Below, one piece after another: positions 32,803 to 41,243 of a DNA stretch of 64,000 nucleotides. Source of the DNA: an uncultured Gammaproteobacteria bacterium (lineage in GTDB: Bacteria > Pseudomonadota > Gammaproteobacteria > Steroidobacterales > GCA-2729495). The notes under the pieces were generated by a model that was not told where the DNA came from, ran no database searches, and saw only the letters and a program-made list of their open reading frames with translations. The stretch is taken from positions 35,532 through 99,531 of the forward strand of contig CAKZWQ010000025.1 of the NCBI GenBank assembly GCA_937921935.1. The letters are read 5' to 3'. The position numbers and the translations under genes are program-made. Position 1 is the first letter of the stretch, and the number at the start of each line of letters is the position of its first letter.

Positions 32803-34029
32803 CTATTCGTGCTGCAGAGCCTGAATAGGGTCCAGCCGGGCGGCGCGCAGGGCGGGCCAGCTGGCAAAAGCCAGGTTCAGCAACAAGGCCACGGAGGCGG
32901 CGAGCCCGGCGTTGGCCCGGTCAAAAACGAAGGGCAGATTCACTTGGGCGGCGAGTAACTGGGAAGCCACCGCGCCCAGCAGCAGGCCCAGCAGCACACC
33001 CAGACCGGCCAGCAACCCGGCTTCGAAGGCGAACTGGAAGAACACATGAGGGGCCGTGGCACCCAGGGCACGACGGGTGCCTATTTCCGTGGTGCGATCC
33101 CGCACGGCGATCCAGGCAATGGCCAGGATACCGAGACCGGACACACTCAGAATACTGAGACTGACCCAGATCACCAGAAACCCCAGGCGATCGGCCGAGG
33201 CAAGTTGCGTATCGATGAGTTCCTGCTGGGTCTGCACCAGGAAATCGTCCGGTTTGAAAGCGGAACTGCGATGGCGCACCGCCATCAGGACGCCGATGTC
33301 GCGGGCAGCCACTTGCATGCGGCTGACATCGGGCAATTCAAACAACATCGAATTGTAGTAATCGACATTCAGCAAACGTCGCATAGCCGCTGTCAGGGGC
33401 ACATACACGCGCGCATCTTCGTTAGTCTGATCAAGCCCCGGGCCACGCTCGGCGAGGACACCAATGATTTCAAAGGGCACACGATTGATGAACAGGCGCT
33501 CGCCCACGGGAGATGCGCCTTCGAAGAGATCTTCGGCCACCGTGTGACCGACCAGGGCCACACGCTGCGAACGGCGAATGGCTTCTGCACCAAAGAAATC
33601 GCCATCTGTTAGTTGCCAGGCTTTCATGCGGAAGTAGTCGGGCTCTACGCCGACCACCGTGGTGACCTTGGATAAAAAGCCCGCCTTCAGTCGCAGGCTG
33701 GCAGAGACCAGGGCCGAGGCCGGCACGGGCCCGACGACCTCCTCGCGCAGCGCGCGATAGTCGGCCGCATTCAAAGTGGTCACCACACTGCCCGTGCGTT
33801 CGCGGCCGGCCACAGAACGCGACTGTTTAGCCGAGACAATAACCAGATTCGTCCCCAGGCGACGGATCTGTTCCATGACTTGCGCCTGGCCACCGGAGGC
33901 ATAGTTCACTGCCGTGATGGCACTGGCCACACCGAGGGCCGCGCAGGCCATCACCAGAAAGGAACGCAGAGGGTAGCGCCAGATCTGGCGCAGGGAGGTG
34001 CGAACCAGCAACCCGTAGGTGCCGGCCAC
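32803..34029 (-). CDS. ABC transporter permease, MacB/FtsX type (second copy)
   Basis: A 408-residue permease with the MacB layout: an N-terminal helix (FLVMACAALGVASAITAVNYA), a large periplasmic domain (about 45-265) and three C-terminal helices ending ALRAARLDPIQALQHE, the FtsX signature that contacts the ATPase. GTG 34029 starts two bases after the stop of the other permease gene and is preferred to a longer frame reading into it. With its sister permease it probably makes a heterodimer; that is inference. Confidence 0.87.
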   Translation of the reverse strand: MAGTYGLLVRTSLRQIWRYPLRSFLVMACAALGVASAITAVNYASGGQAQVMEQIRRLGTNLVIVSAKQSRSVAGRERTGSVVTTLNAADYRALREEVVGPVPASALVSASLRLKAGFLSKVTTVVGVEPDYFRMKAWQLTDGDFFGAEAIRRSQRVALVGHTVAEDLFEGASPVGERLFINRVPFEIIGVLAERGPGLDQTNEDARVYVPLTAAMRRLLNVDYYNSMLFELPDVSRMQVAARDIGVLMAVRHRSSAFKPDDFLVQTQQELIDTQLASADRLGFLVIWVSLSILSVSGLGILAIAWIAVRDRTTEIGTRRALGATAPHVFFQFAFEAGLLAGLGVLLGLLLGAVASQLLAAQVNLPFVFDRANAGLAASVALLLNLAFASWPALRAARLDPIQALQHE

Positions 34030-34031
34030 GG

Positions 34032-35255
34032 CTAACTGCGCAGCGCGTCGATGGGATCGATACGGGCCGCCTTCCACGCAGGCTGCAGGCCAAAGACCAA
34101 ACCGATGACGATGGACAGCAGCAAGGCCGCCCCCACGGTGGGCCAGACAATGACCGGCACCAGGGCCCGCTGCACTGCCAGCAATACGGCCGCCCCGACG
34201 CCAAGACTGACGCCGGCCAGCCCGCCGAGAGCCGACACCAGGGCGGCCTCCACCAGGAACTGGCGCAGCACATCGCCGCGGCTAGCACCCACGGCCCGGC
34301 GCACACCGATTTCGCGGCGCCGCTCTGAGACAGCCACCAGCATCAGTCCCATGATCACGGTGCCACCGATCAGGGTCGCAATGGCCGCCGTGCCGGCCAG
34401 GATGGTCGTCAGGGTGGAGCGCACATCAGATACCTGCAAGGCGGCGGCGCGAGGATTAGAGAGGGTGAAATCATCTTCGCCCGGCGGCACGATGCCATGG
34501 CGCTCACGCAATAAAGCGGTGATGGCTTCGATGACGGGCTCCGGATCGTCGGGATCTTTCAACTGCGCCGTGATGGTGGTCAGGTAATCACGATTGAACA
34601 GCCGCTTGGAGGCCGTGGTCACCGGAATAAACACAATATTGTCGAGGCTACTGCCACCCGGCCCGGCGCCGCGGGATTCCAGTATCCCCTTCACCTGGAA
34701 AGGGACGTTGCCGATACGAATCTGTTTGCCGATAGGGTCTTCGCCGGGAAAAAGATCTCGCTGTACATCCGGGCCAATCACGGCAATCCGGGCCAGGGAC
34801 TGAATGTCATCGGGGCTGATGAGATTGCCGGCCGCGACAAAATAGCGGTGCATCTGCAGCCAGTTGGCAGAAATTCCATACATGGCGCTGGCCGTGGTGT
34901 TGTCGCGGTACTTCACATCGATATCAAAGGCGTTCTGGACCTCAGCGACCTGGGTTACTCCGGGTACCTGCGCGGCAATAGCCGTGGCATCGGTAAACTT
35001 CAGGGTGGGCTCCACCGTGGTCAGGGACGGCATCCCCCGGGTGCGGCCGCCGCCGGGTGAGATATTGACCACATCGAAAGTGCCCACCATGTTCTTGAAC
35101 TCGGCCAGGGTCTGGCGCTTGGTCGCCTCACCGACGGAGGTCAGGGTGGTCAGGGAGGCAATGCCAATGGCAACACCCAGCATCATCAGCACACTGCGCA
35201 AGGGGTTGCGCCACAGGGTGCGCAGGGCAAGGCGGAGAATGACGAAGGTGGGCAT
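34032..35255 (-). CDS. ABC transporter permease, MacB/FtsX type (first copy)
   Basis: A 407-residue inner-membrane permease with one N-terminal helix, a MacB-type periplasmic core domain and three C-terminal helices. ERRREIGVRRAVGASRGDVLRQF and AWKAARIDPIDALRS are the coupling and terminal signatures of FtsX-fold permeases. It lies six bases after the ATPase gene. In E. coli MacB, permease and ATPase are one chain; here they are split and the permease is duplicated. Confidence 0.9.
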   Translation of the reverse strand: MPTFVILRLALRTLWRNPLRSVLMMLGVAIGIASLTTLTSVGEATKRQTLAEFKNMVGTFDVVNISPGGGRTRGMPSLTTVEPTLKFTDATAIAAQVPGVTQVAEVQNAFDIDVKYRDNTTASAMYGISANWLQMHRYFVAAGNLISPDDIQSLARIAVIGPDVQRDLFPGEDPIGKQIRIGNVPFQVKGILESRGAGPGGSSLDNIVFIPVTTASKRLFNRDYLTTITAQLKDPDDPEPVIEAITALLRERHGIVPPGEDDFTLSNPRAAALQVSDVRSTLTTILAGTAAIATLIGGTVIMGLMLVAVSERRREIGVRRAVGASRGDVLRQFLVEAALVSALGGLAGVSLGVGAAVLLAVQRALVPVIVWPTVGAALLLSIVIGLVFGLQPAWKAARIDPIDALRS

Positions 35256-35261
35256 GGTCTA

Positions 35262-35963
35262 TCAGCCCGCGCTGCGCACGGCGTGCAGGGTTGACTGGGC
35301 GCGGTCTGTGGCAATCCTGCCGTCGCGGATCAGCAGCTCCCGCCGGGCATAGGCGGCCACCTCTTCATCGTGGGTCACCAGCACGATGGTCCGCCCCTCC
35401 CCGTGCAGCTCCGTGAGCAACTCCATAATCTGCGCGCCGGCGGCGGAGTCCAGGTTGCCCGTGGGTTCGTCGGCCAGGAGCAATGGCGGGTCATTCATCA
35501 GGGCGCGGGCGATGGCGACCCGCTGCTGCTCGCCACCGGACAGCTCCGAAATAAAGTGGTCGGCACGATCGGCCAGCCCCACGCGTGCCAGTAAGGCCCG
35601 GGCCTTGTCGCGATCTACCGCCTCGCCCCGATACAGGGAAGGCAGTTCTACGTTCTCCGTTGCCGTGGTCCGGGCCAGCAGATTGAAAGACTGAAAAATA
35701 AAACCGATGCGCTGATTGCGGATCTGCGAACGCTGCTGATCGGAGTAGCCAGAGACGTCTTCACCGGACAGCCGATAGATGCCTGCCGTGGGTGTATCCA
35801 GGCAACCGATGATGTTCATCAGGGTGGATTTACCCGTGCCCGAGGCGCCGCGGATCGTCACGAACTCCCCGTCAGCGATAACACAGGACACATCCTGCAA
35901 AGCCATGACAGGCGTGCCGTCGCCACGTTGATAGGTTTTCTGCAGATGTTCAATTTCGATCAT
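35262..35963 (-). CDS. ABC transporter ATP-binding protein (MacB/LolD-like)
   Basis: A 233-residue nucleotide-binding subunit. Walker [10 protein letters not shown] is at 39-47, the signature is [15 protein letters not shown], Walker B is [13 protein letters not shown] and the switch is LVTHDEEV. It powers the mechanotransmission export system encoded by the adjoining adaptor and two permease genes. It starts nine bases after the adaptor gene. Confidence 0.93.
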   Translation of the reverse strand: MIEIEHLQKTYQRGDGTPVMALQDVSCVIADGEFVTIRGASGTGKSTLMNIIGCLDTPTAGIYRLSGEDVSGYSDQQRSQIRNQRIGFIFQSFNLLARTTATENVELPSLYRGEAVDRDKARALLARVGLADRADHFISELSGGEQQRVAIARALMNDPPLLLADEPTGNLDSAAGAQIMELLTELHGEGRTIVLVTHDEEVAAYARRELLIRDGRIATDRAQSTLHAVRSAG

Positions 35964-35972
35964 GGGGCATCC

Positions 35973-37052
35973 TCAGCCTGCCTGTTCCGTTGGCGTCGGC
36001 AGGGGCTCAAGCAAGACCTGATCGGCCAGCGTGAGGCCCTGGCGAATTTCCGTAAAGCCGGCCTCACGCGTACCCAGGGTAACGGAGCGGCGCTGTAATT
36101 CACCTCCATCGTCCACATAGACGTAGCGGTCGAAGCCTTCGCGCTGAATTGCAGCCGTCGGCAGAACCAGGGCGTCACGCTCGGTGGTGCGAATAGATAC
36201 GTTGGCCGTCATGTCCGGACGCAGCGAGGCAGCCGGCGATTCGATAGCGATCATGACTTCGTAGTTCACCACACCGGAAATAATGCTGCCCTTCGGGGCA
36301 ACCTGCTTCACCGTACCGGTGAACTCTTCGGCAGGGAAAGCTTCGACACTGAACATGACTTCATTACCGGGTGCCACGGTGCCGATATCGGTTTCATCCA
36401 CCATGGCCACCAGCTCCAGGGCTGTGCCATCGATGATGGTCACGAAGGTGGGGGTGGTGAAGGAGGCGGCCACGGTTTCGCCTTCCTGGGTAGTGACGGA
36501 CGAGACGGTGCCGGAAATGGGCGCCTTTATAACCGCATAGCGCAGGTCAGTTTCCACCACGGCGGCATCGCGTCTGGCCTTTTCCAGCCGGGCTTTGGCA
36601 TCCACCAGGTCCAGGGTGCGGTCCTCGAGTTCCGTGCGCGCAACCAGCTTTTCCAGGTCCAGCTTGCGCGCACGCTCCTGCTCGACTTCGGCACGGCTGA
36701 CTTCACGCTCCAGCACCTGGATCTGGGCCTGGGACTGGGCCAGCCGGGCCTGCAGGCCACGCGAATCAATACGCGCAATCACGTCACCGCGTTCGATCTG
36801 CGAGCCCACCGCGACGTTAAGTTCTTCCACGATTCCCGACAACTGCGAGCCAACCCGCACTTCGGCGCCGGTCAGCAGGCGAATGATGCCCGTGGACAGC
36901 ACTGTCGAGGCAATGGTGCGGCGTTGGGGCGAAACGAAAGTCTGCTGTGCACTCGCGGCCTGGTCGGCACCCCCGCCGCCCTGAGTCCAGTACAAACCCC
37001 CGGCAGCCAGTGCAGCAACTATAAGGACCGTGATGGTGAGGCCGGTCTTCAT
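35973..37052 (-). CDS. Periplasmic adaptor (membrane fusion) protein, MacA-like
   Basis: A 359-residue HlyD/MacA-type adaptor: N-terminal signal-anchor (about 6-24), barrel-sandwich lipoyl halves (VGSQLSGIVEELNVAVGSQIERGDVIARID and VIKAPISGTVSSVTTQEGETV) flanking a coiled-coil hairpin (about 105-170), then beta-barrel and membrane-proximal domains. It should link the inner-membrane permeases to an outer-membrane TolC channel, which is not encoded in the window. Its ATG overlaps the stop of the preceding secreted-protein gene by four bases. Confidence 0.9.
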   Translation of the reverse strand: MKTGLTITVLIVAALAAGGLYWTQGGGGADQAASAQQTFVSPQRRTIASTVLSTGIIRLLTGAEVRVGSQLSGIVEELNVAVGSQIERGDVIARIDSRGLQARLAQSQAQIQVLEREVSRAEVEQERARKLDLEKLVARTELEDRTLDLVDAKARLEKARRDAAVVETDLRYAVIKAPISGTVSSVTTQEGETVAASFTTPTFVTIIDGTALELVAMVDETDIGTVAPGNEVMFSVEAFPAEEFTGTVKQVAPKGSIISGVVNYEVMIAIESPAASLRPDMTANVSIRTTERDALVLPTAAIQREGFDRYVYVDDGGELQRRSVTLGTREAGFTEIRQGLTLADQVLLEPLPTPTEQAG

Positions 37053-37531
37053 TCCTGGCGGTCGTACACCATGATCATCGAGGGTCGATCACCGCGCGAG
37101 CTTTCCACACTCATGCTCTTGCCGTCGTCTGACAACCAGCGAGTCTCGGTCTTCACGACGGTGGTGCCGGCGATCGCTCCTTCACTGGTCCAGGTAGTGA
37201 CCAGGCGCACGCCATCCCAGGTGGAAACAGTTTCGCTTTGCTCGCCCATGGCGGCGTAGTTGGTGACGGCCCCGCCAGCCAGGTCGTAACTGACGGAACG
37301 GGTGGTGGTATTACCGTTGAAGACATCGGTGAATGCCTGGTCCAGATTGGTTTCCGTCTGGGTCACCACCAGGGTTTCCTGGATAGCGGAGACCATGCCC
37401 AGGTTCTGGCCCTTGTCGGTGTTCAGGATCCAGGTTCCGGAAAAATCGACGGGGTCGGCGGCCTGAGCCGCGACCGTGATCAGAGCTAACGCCAGCCAGC
37501 TGCCAAGAATTTTTCCTGCTTTCATGCCCAT
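37049..37531 (-). CDS. Secreted protein of unknown function, first gene of the export operon
   Basis: A 160-residue protein with signal peptide (about 1-24, ending AAQAA). The mature part is beta-rich (VDFSGTWILNTDKGQNLG ... TETRWLSDDGKSMSVESS), a pattern seen in lipocalin-like or DUF-type periplasmic proteins, but I cannot assign a family. AAGGAAG lies seven bases before ATG 37531. It overlaps the adaptor gene by four bases, so it may be a cargo, chaperone or sensor for that exporter; this is inference. Confidence 0.75.
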   Translation of the reverse strand: MGMKAGKILGSWLALALITVAAQAADPVDFSGTWILNTDKGQNLGMVSAIQETLVVTQTETNLDQAFTDVFNGNTTTRSVSYDLAGGAVTNYAAMGEQSETVSTWDGVRLVTTWTSEGAIAGTTVVKTETRWLSDDGKSMSVESSRGDRPSMIMVYDRQE

Positions 37532-37603
37532 TTAGCGACTTCCTTTGCAAAGGTTTAAATGCCCGCCCGACTTTATTTTAGTGGGGGCCTGAACGAGGTG
37601 AAT

Positions 37604-37638
37604 ACGCACAAACCCCCCTCTTGCGGGGGCTTGTGCGT
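37604..37638. other. GC-rich hairpin in the leader of the export operon
   Basis: Arms ACGCACAA.CCCCC (37604-37617) and GGGGG.TTGTGCGT (37625-37638) pair with one A/C mismatch around a seven-base loop. It lies in the predicted 5' leader of the leftward export operon transcript, about 75-105 bases before its first start codon. It could be an attenuator, a transcript stabiliser or part of a second operator. Confidence 0.5.
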
Positions 37639-37649
37639 GAAGGGCCTAA

Positions 37650-37686
37650 ATCATACACTATTGTCTTTCTTATACAATTACGTATA
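37650..37686 (-). promoter_or_regulatory. Leftward promoter with overlapping palindromic operator
   Basis: On the reverse strand TTGTAT (37677-37672) and TATGAT (37655-37650) are spaced by 16 bases, a plausible sigma-70 promoter for the export operon. The palindrome TATAC-N6-GTATA (37671-37686) overlaps its -35 box and lies eight bases before the tetR start codon at 37694. It is therefore positioned for a TetR-family protein to repress both directions. Confidence 0.5.
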
Positions 37687-37693
37687 TTTTTTC

Positions 37694-38314
37694 ATGACTG
37701 ATGCCATCAGCCAGCCGCGCACCGGCCGCGTTATTCGCAGCCCGCGGGTCGCGGAAAAGCGCAGCCGCCTTTACGCCGCCCTGCTGGAAGTCGGCACCGG
37801 CCTGTTCGTCGAAAGAGGTGTCGCTAAAGTCAGTGTCGAGGACATCATCGCCGCCGCCGGTACCTCACGCGCGACCTTCTATGGTTTTTTTGCCAACAAG
37901 GCCGAGCTGATTGCCGCGGCCCTGGGCCCCGTCTTCGAAACAGCCGCCGCCCGCATGCGCGAACTGCAATCCGTCTCGGCCGAGGCCGTAATCCCCGGCA
38001 TCATCGACCTGTACCTGGAACTGTGGGCACACAACGCGAACGCGATGCTGCTGATCGGCGTGCTGGATGAATCCGTATTTCCGTATATCGCCGATGCGCA
38101 CAACGATTACGTGCAGAATTTAGCGTCGCTTTTCGACCAGCCGGCAGCCTGCGGATTGTTACGCAGCGGCTCGGCGGATTATGCGTTTCGCGTACTTGGA
38201 AGGACCGCCGTGCCACTGCTGCGGGCCTATCACGGGCATCCCGAGATGGAACAACTCTACCGGGAATCCATGCTGGCTTTGCTGACCAGCCATAAAGGAG
38301 AAAATCATGGCTAA
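37694..38314 (+). CDS. TetR/AcrR family transcriptional regulator
   Basis: A 206-residue one-component regulator. The N-terminal helix-turn-helix domain (residues about 22-70) is clear in LLEVGTGLFVERGVAKVSVEDIIAAAGTSRATFYGFFANKAELI. The C-terminal ligand-binding part is helical and unassigned. It is divergent from the export operon and overlaps the following CbiX-like gene by eight bases. It therefore probably represses the exporter and its own operon until a ligand binds; this is inferred from layout and the palindrome. Confidence 0.9.
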   Translation: MTDAISQPRTGRVIRSPRVAEKRSRLYAALLEVGTGLFVERGVAKVSVEDIIAAAGTSRATFYGFFANKAELIAAALGPVFETAAARMRELQSVSAEAVIPGIIDLYLELWAHNANAMLLIGVLDESVFPYIADAHNDYVQNLASLFDQPAACGLLRSGSADYAFRVLGRTAVPLLRAYHGHPEMEQLYRESMLALLTSHKGENHG

Positions 38315-39347
38315 GTGTTTCATGTTCGTTCTGATTTGCCTGAGCTTGTTGTCGACCAACCAGGCACTAGCCGGCGGCCACACCGGCAGCGGTGCCAGCA
38401 GCGGCGGCCATGCCCATCACCAGATGACCGCTGAACAGCTGGCGGAGCTACGGCGCAAGATCCCTCTTTACCAGCAGTACTCGGACGAAGAGATTGCAGC
38501 GGGGATGTCGCGCATGAAAAATTCCTGGGGCTGGGTACAGGAAACAGAGCAAAGCGGTCGGGTGGGCGTGCTGGCCCTGGCCCACGGCTTCAAGGAAAAA
38601 GGCAATCGACAGTTCGTCGAAGCTTTCGCCGATGCCAGTGAAACTTATCCCACCACCTATGCCTTCGGCATGGCCATGATGACCTCCGATCATATTCAGT
38701 CGGCCATCACGGCCCTGGAAGATGCCGGCGCCGAAACCATCGTGGTGATTCCGACCACCACGGCAGACCACTCAACCCTGATACGTCAGTGGGATTACAT
38801 TTTTGGCCTGGAAAAGGAATCCGCCTACCTGGACGTACCCCGCGTGCAGAGCAAGGCCCGGGTGATCTGGACGGACACCCCCACCGCCCATCCCATCATG
38901 TCCACTATCCTGCTGGATTACGCGCGCGCCATGAGCAGCGACCCCGCCAACGAGCTGGTCATCATCATGGGGCATGGCCCGCAGAGCGAAGAGGATAATG
39001 CGAAGGAGCTGGCGCTGATGGCGCAACATGCGGCCTACATTAAAGAATTCGGCGGCTTCATGGACGTGAAGTTTGCCAATGTGCAGGACGATGCACCCAC
39101 ACAAGTCCGCGCGGCCAACGTGGAAGGAATTCGCGCGAACGCGCAGGCTGCCATCGACCAGGGACACAAAGTACTGGTTGTTACCACCGCCCTGACGGAA
39201 AGCGGCGTTGTCGCTCGCATGCGCAAGGATGTGGAAGGGGTCGCTACCTTCAGCAGCAAGGGCCTGATGGAGCACCCGCGTTTCGGCGAATGGATCGATG
39301 TAGTGGTGGCCGGCGCCACAAGCGAGCCAGTGTCCATGCAGCCTTAA
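38307..39347 (+). CDS. Exported CbiX/sirohydrochlorin chelatase-like protein
   Basis: A 346-residue protein with a signal peptide (MAKCFMFVLICLSLLSTNQALA) and a His/Gly-rich stretch (GGHTGSGASSGGHAHHQ) at the mature N-terminus. Two repeats resembling class II chelatases follow, including VGVLALAHGFKEKGNRQFVEAF, and LVIIMGHGPQSEEDNAKELALM in the second half. Cytoplasmic CbiX inserts Co or Ni into tetrapyrroles; an exported version with a His-rich tail more likely binds or delivers metal. AAAGGAG precedes ATG 38307, which overlaps the tetR stop. No cobalamin genes are nearby. Function is uncertain. Confidence 0.75.
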   Translation: MAKCFMFVLICLSLLSTNQALAGGHTGSGASSGGHAHHQMTAEQLAELRRKIPLYQQYSDEEIAAGMSRMKNSWGWVQETEQSGRVGVLALAHGFKEKGNRQFVEAFADASETYPTTYAFGMAMMTSDHIQSAITALEDAGAETIVVIPTTTADHSTLIRQWDYIFGLEKESAYLDVPRVQSKARVIWTDTPTAHPIMSTILLDYARAMSSDPANELVIIMGHGPQSEEDNAKELALMAQHAAYIKEFGGFMDVKFANVQDDAPTQVRAANVEGIRANAQAAIDQGHKVLVVTTALTESGVVARMRKDVEGVATFSSKGLMEHPRFGEWIDVVVAGATSEPVSMQP

Positions 39348-39369
39348 GACTGAGCCGTGACTTTCCGGG

Positions 39370-41067
39370 CTACAAGCCGCAGCGCTCGTAAGCTCCGATG
39401 TCGAGGTTCCAGACACTCAGGCGCGGGCGCCAGCCCAGGGGGTGAACATACTCGGCGGTGGGCACAGGACCTTTAGCGGATCCCTTATCAATGGCACGGG
39501 CGCCACTGAGCAGGTTGAAATCAAAGCCGCGCGGGTCGGCCAAACCATGGTCAGGCGCCATCAGGTTAGCCGTTTCCCGACCGGGGCCATCCACCAGCAC
39601 CAGGGGTACGCCCGCGATCAGATTATTGATCACCAGCACATCCAGCTGACGGGGGTTGCGCACGATGATGCCGCCCAGATCCCGGTTGTAGAGGGTATTG
39701 CTGGCCACCACGAGTGAATTTTCCTTGTGGGGCGCGGATTCGGCGGCGAAGCTGATCATGCTGTGATTCTCGGTGCCGTAACCCTGTTGCAGCACGTTAC
39801 CGACTATCTCCGCCTCCCCGCCTTCGGGAATGTCGATGAGATAACTTGAGCGGCCTTCCTCATTGTCTGAGAGTCGGTTATAGCGAATGAAATTTCTGCG
39901 GGCCCTCGACTTGAGGAGGTGGCCGATGTTGGCTTCGTGGGAATAGCTATAGCGCATTTCCAGGCGACCCGCCCGGCCGATGTAAAGATTGTGGGCCTGA
40001 CCCTTGCCGTCACCGTTGCGGGCAAATTCCGAGTAGGCAATCTGAATATCACTGTCCGGATGGTTGTTAGCTGTCAGCAAACCGTTCTCGTTATCGTGCA
40101 GATAGACGTGCTGCAGGACGAGATTTCTGCCGGCGTGGCGAATACCGGCCCCGTTCTTGTAGACAGACCGCGCGCCGGAGATCTCCACGTTCTCGACACG
40201 AATGTCGTTACCCGTAAATAACCAGGCATCTCGTTTGGCCACAGACTTGCCGTCGGCCGTGATCACTGGGCGACCGCCGACTCCTCGCACCGTCAGCCCG
40301 TCCTGCTCCCAGCGAGCCACACCGCCGGGATAATTGCCGGCATCAATCTCGATGATGGCGCCATTGCCCGCCACGCGCGCTGCCTCGGCCGGCGTCTTGA
40401 GTTGCCGCGTTGGGCCCACGCGCAGGATGCTGGCTTCTGTGGGCGACTCCGATTGCCAGTTGCTCGTTGTAAGCGTCTCACGCTGGCAACTGAAATGCTG
40501 CCAGGCGCGATCAACCGGTTTAGCCTTTTGTCGACTGGCATCCAGACTGGCAACCATCGGCGCGAGGGCCGCCGCGTCCGGACTGTCATCGATAGCCTGG
40601 AACAGTTCAAGGTAAGCGCGGCTGACCAGGCCGCCATCCTGCTGCTTGCGATCGTAAAGACCCAGCCGCGCCCGGGCCTGACGCCACTGCAGGCTGATAG
40701 CCTGGGCGGAAGTCGCAACCGGGGGCATCTGCAGGTCCAGAACCTCGAGAAATTTGTTTTGCATCAGCAAGGCATCGGCCTGGGCAAGGCGCACCAGGGC
40801 CGGGTCGGCCCCGCGCTCTGCAGCCTGCTTCAGGGTCACGGCCGCCAGGTCACCGCGCTCCGCGGCCAGGTAGGCGCCAGCCATCTTTAAGCGGACCTGC
40901 GGATCGTCCGGACTCAGGGCCACGGCCTGTTTGAAAGTTACGATGGCGGCCTGAGCATCACCGGCGGCGATCTGCTCGGCAGCCTGATCAATCAGTTCGT
41001 CGATGCTGGGCGGCTCGGTACAGGCAGCGAGCAGCAGCGCCATGAACAGAACCCTAAAGAATCGCAA
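39370..41067 (-). CDS. TPR plus right-handed beta-helix lipoprotein
   Basis: A 565-residue predicted lipoprotein (lipobox LLLAAC, cysteine near residue 16). Residues about 25-120 form TPR repeats (AAEQIAAGDAQAAIVTFKQAVALSPDDPQVRLKMAGAYLAAERGD). Residues about 225-520 form a parallel beta-helix typical of polysaccharide lyases and PbH1 proteins (DIRVENVEISGARSVYKNGAGIRHAGRNLVLQHVYLHDNENGLL). The fusion suggests binding or cleaving a polysaccharide while docked to a protein partner. Catalytic residues cannot be assigned. It converges on the CbiX-like gene with a 22-base gap. Confidence 0.8.
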   Translation of the reverse strand: MRFFRVLFMALLLAACTEPPSIDELIDQAAEQIAAGDAQAAIVTFKQAVALSPDDPQVRLKMAGAYLAAERGDLAAVTLKQAAERGADPALVRLAQADALLMQNKFLEVLDLQMPPVATSAQAISLQWRQARARLGLYDRKQQDGGLVSRAYLELFQAIDDSPDAAALAPMVASLDASRQKAKPVDRAWQHFSCQRETLTTSNWQSESPTEASILRVGPTRQLKTPAEAARVAGNGAIIEIDAGNYPGGVARWEQDGLTVRGVGGRPVITADGKSVAKRDAWLFTGNDIRVENVEISGARSVYKNGAGIRHAGRNLVLQHVYLHDNENGLLTANNHPDSDIQIAYSEFARNGDGKGQAHNLYIGRAGRLEMRYSYSHEANIGHLLKSRARRNFIRYNRLSDNEEGRSSYLIDIPEGGEAEIVGNVLQQGYGTENHSMISFAAESAPHKENSLVVASNTLYNRDLGGIIVRNPRQLDVLVINNLIAGVPLVLVDGPGRETANLMAPDHGLADPRGFDFNLLSGARAIDKGSAKGPVPTAEYVHPLGWRPRLSVWNLDIGAYERCGL

Positions 41068-41170
41068 ACCAGCCTCCCCGGGATGTCAGCAACCCTGCGC
41101 CGCCAGCCCCTGTTTTATCGCACGATAGTCTCTCAAGCCAAGGATTGCAGCCAGTGCAGCTGTCAAGAAA

Positions 41171-41191
41171 AACCCGGCTCTAGGCCGGGTT
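41171..41191 (-). terminator. Rho-independent terminator after the DUF1838 gene
   Basis: Arms AACCCGGC and GCCGGGTT surround a five-base loop. On the reverse strand the stem is followed by TTTTTC. It lies 53 bases beyond the DUF1838 stop and before the beta-helix lipoprotein gene, isolating the two. Confidence 0.8.
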
Positions 41192-41243
41192 CCTCTGTGG
41201 GCTGCACGCGGCTATCCGCGTTGCCCGGTTGAAACGGCCAGGG

